A stretch of 64,000 bases of DNA from positions 57,320,580-57,384,579 of the forward strand of contig CM058230.1 in NCBI GenBank assembly GCA_030180135.1. The letters are read 5' to 3'. Numbering within the stretch: the stretch's first letter is position 1; the number at the start of each line of letters is the position of its first letter. This document shows, piece by piece, positions 61,640-64,000 of this stretch. Under the pieces are notes generated by a model. The model worked only from the letters and a program-made list of their open reading frames with translations. It searched no databases and had not been told where the DNA came from. This DNA is from Orychophragmus violaceus (taxonomy: Eukaryota; Streptophyta; Magnoliopsida; Brassicales; Brassicaceae). A program made the position numbers and the translations under genes.

Positions 61640-64000
61640 GTATTGGATACTGGTTGTGGCACTGATATTTGTTATAATATGCAGAGCCTGGGCAACAGTA
61701 GAACGTTGAAGGAAGGGCAAGTGGAACTGCGTGTCTGGAAGGAGCTTGGGATGCTGCCTCAGCCATAGGGTTTTCACTTGTAGATGCCTTTGAGGCTTGG
61801 TTTTATTAAGTAATTGCTACAATGTACCTGCTTTAAGCAGAGTTGTCTTTCATTTTCTTGTAAGAATTTGAATGTTTTTCATTTGATAAAAGACAAGTTT
61901 TGTTCTTTTGATCTTAATGAAATATTAATTGTAGCACCCTATTCAAGGAATGGGTTTTATATCTTAAACCATAGAGTGCCTAAAATGTAACATAAATACC
62001 GCAATTGGTTTAAATCTGATGAATTAAACCTGATTTTTCTTGGCATAAAAGTTTTGGTAACATAGAGTAAGTCAGATTCAGAAACCCCATAGTTATGGAC
62101 TTTTGGGCTCATTTGAATGGATATCTTATGAGACTTGAATTCTGCTTACTAGACCAAAAGACAAAGGGCCCATCTTAGCCGAGCTAGAGAAAGGCCCAAA
62201 GGCTTATCGGAGATTGAACATACTCATGTATGTGGTCCGATGAGCAGTAATGCCAGAGAAAATTTCCTGTACTTCATTGTCTCTACTGATTACTTCAGTG
62301 AGTGTGACTGTGTTCATTTGATAGACACAAGTCGGAATTCTTTGACATGGTCGAAAGAGTTCCAGAATGAAGTATAGAATCTGAATGATAGAAGTATTAA
62401 GACTCTGGATTAGATCACGAGTGAGAATACTTAAGTCATTGATTGTGTGATCATCTGAATGAGTGTGAAGTCGTTTCACAGCTCACTTCTCCTGAAAACC
62501 TAGAGGTGTTTCTGAGAGAATGAATCAGATCTTATAAGAAATGATTAAAGATGAGTCACACGAATCTTCCATGATATTCTCTAAGAATAACGCTCCAAAA
62601 AATATCTAAGTTTACGCTGAAATAGTTCTACCAATATCAGTAGAAAGACACCACGTAAATGTGGATTGGAATCGATCCAAATTCGTCTTTACTGAGTATT
62701 TGTAGTTGTGCTACTTCGCTGGTTGTCCTAGGGAAACCAAAGCTTGCTACTTTTACGTCCATTCTGTTTTCTAAGAAGGGAAGTTACTTTCCAAGAAGAA
62801 CAGTGGGAGTAAAAGTACAACTCGAAGAAATTCGAGAAATACAGGAGGCTGCTCAACCTGTTAAGGGAGAGCAACGAATGGATTTACAGATTTCTGTAGA
62901 ATCTACACCTGTAGAGCCTGAAGTTCGTAGATATGAATGAGTCAGTCACTAATCCGAGAGTGATATCTCGTCATTAGTTGAACCTGATGATCATTAAAAG
63001 TTCGCATGATCTGATGATCATTGAAAGCGACGAATCTGCGAAATTCAAAGAAGCGAAAGTGAGCCCGGACTCCAAAAAAATTACATTTTGTGTAAGTTGG
63101 CTTCATCGATCCATTCATGGATGGAAGCAAACATATCGGAGTTGGAATCTTCGTTCTGTTAAAGTAGTCAATGTTTTGACTTGAACAGGAACGAAGTGGA
63201 ACTGTGCGTTTACTAAAAGATAAGTGGGAGAAATATTGCATTTCTCATAGTGTATGTCGATGACATACTGATTCTCGAAAATAACGTTCCAATGCTGCAG
63301 TCGGTAAAGGACTGGCTTGGGAGTTGGTTTAATGAATGACATGGATAAAGCCACGTAGTTCTTGGATTTTGGATCTAAAGATATAGATCCAAAAGAGCTG
63401 GTAGGACAAAGTCAGGATTCTTAAATTGACAAAGTCCTACACGTAATCAGCAATCCAAGAAGGGTTTTATGCCAATGTCACATGGCATTACGTTAAGCAA
63501 GATACAGTGTCCTACGATAACTGCTAAGCTTGAATGCATGGATAGGATTCCATATGCGACGGCAATTGGATCTATCATGTATGCCATGACACGTACTTGT
63601 TTTGATGTTGCTTTAATGTTAAGCAAGACAAGTAAAGACCAGTCAAATCCAGCAAAGAATCACTGGATTGCCGTAAAGAATATCCTAAAGTATTTGAGGA
63701 ATACTAAGGATAAGTTCTTGATTTACGGAGAAAGTGAGGTGCTACAAGTCGATAGAGTCTGAAAGGCAAGTTTCCAATAGACAAAGATAATTCCTGGTCA
63801 CAGTCCGGCTATATCTTGTGTCTAACTGGCGGTGCAAGGCACTGTTGCTGACTCCATGACTTAAGCTGAACATTTCGCAGCTTGAGAAGCGGCAAAAGAG
63901 GATGTTTGGATAGAAGAGTTCATCACTGAACTTGATGTGATTCACAGCATAGATGAGGCTAGCTGCACATCAGAGGTCCAAACACCTTGAGGGTAGGTAT
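61640..64000 (+). pseudogene. Broken copia pol of element A', partial
   Basis: Protease trace (DTGCGTDIC), integrase trace with His for the first catalytic Asp (CAT at 62225-62227), RT trace with YVDD at 63253-63264 and RNase H trace (HWIAVKNILKYLRNTKDKFL). There are many stops and shifts, mostly at the same places as in A. It runs off the window end. Confidence 0.85.

Larger units (their letters stand above)
58340..64000 (+). mobile_element. Gag-only copia element A', 3' end outside the window
   Basis: The element begins TGTTGGGAATG at 58340 within the C1 integrase. It has the A-type LTR, primer-binding site, leader, gag and broken pol. It is collinear with A but with scattered substitutions and small indels, for example lacking the TTAATTAATTAA stretch of the A LTR. 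The 3' LTR and right target duplication lie beyond the window. Confidence 0.88.

Noticed and set aside
1..64000. tRNA, rRNA, small RNA genes or satellite arrays
   Set aside because: I saw no tRNA-like fold, rRNA segment or long satellite. The only tRNA-related words are retroelement primer-binding sites.

Overview
The window is repeat-dense plant nuclear DNA. It consists almost entirely of LTR retrotransposons nested inside one another, with one DNA-transposon end, and no intact host gene was found. Primer-binding sites complementary to plant initiator tRNA-Met and tRNA-Asp, an Athila-like element and CRM-like Ty3/gypsy elements point to a flowering plant. Reading frames rich in SID/CIDR tracts look Brassicaceae-like, but that rests on family resemblance only. 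The nesting depth and the CRM-like elements suggest a pericentromeric or centromeric location.

Layout, left to right. 1-2090: the 3' part of a Ty3/gypsy element (F, + strand). 2091-3307: gene-like fragments ending at a CACTA-type terminus. 3308-3981 and 15093-17699: a decayed gypsy element (E, - strand). It is split by an Athila-like element (3982-15092, - strand, TSD GATAA), which itself carries a young copia element (K, 6204-11784, + strand, TSD GCACA). 17700-18418 and 35809-38277: the two parts of a decayed CRM-like gypsy element (D, - strand). Between them lies an array of gag-only copia elements: a truncated copy A0 (18419-21111) shares an LTR with element A (21112-35808), and a sister element B (27984-35282, TSD CCCAA) sits inside A's 3' LTR. 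38278-39624: the 3' end of a copia element (G, - strand). 39625-58339: a CRM-like gypsy element (C1, + strand) that contains an intact copia H (42006-47548, - strand, TSD GAGAG) and an intact element of its own family, C2 (51325-58094, + strand, TSD ACTAC). 58340-64000: a third gag-only element (A'), running off the window.

How the parts work. C2 (one gag-pol frame of about 1538 codons, LTRs identical by eye) and H (1491-codon gag-pol, LTRs identical by eye) look complete and very recent. K is nearly as young but has one frameshift. The A/B family keeps an open gag frame with a CCHC knuckle, while its pol is broken. All three copies that cover the integrase share His in place of the first catalytic Asp, yet B has identical LTRs. 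This fits a gag-only family mobilised in trans. Each A/B copy also has a candidate leader intron whose donor lies in the LTR and whose acceptor lies 2 nt before the gag ATG.

Relative order from nesting: D, then G, then C1, then H, C2 and A'; D, then A, then B; E, then the Athila-like element, then K. All identity statements are by eye. Outer boundaries of E, D and F are approximate because their partner LTRs are absent or damaged.
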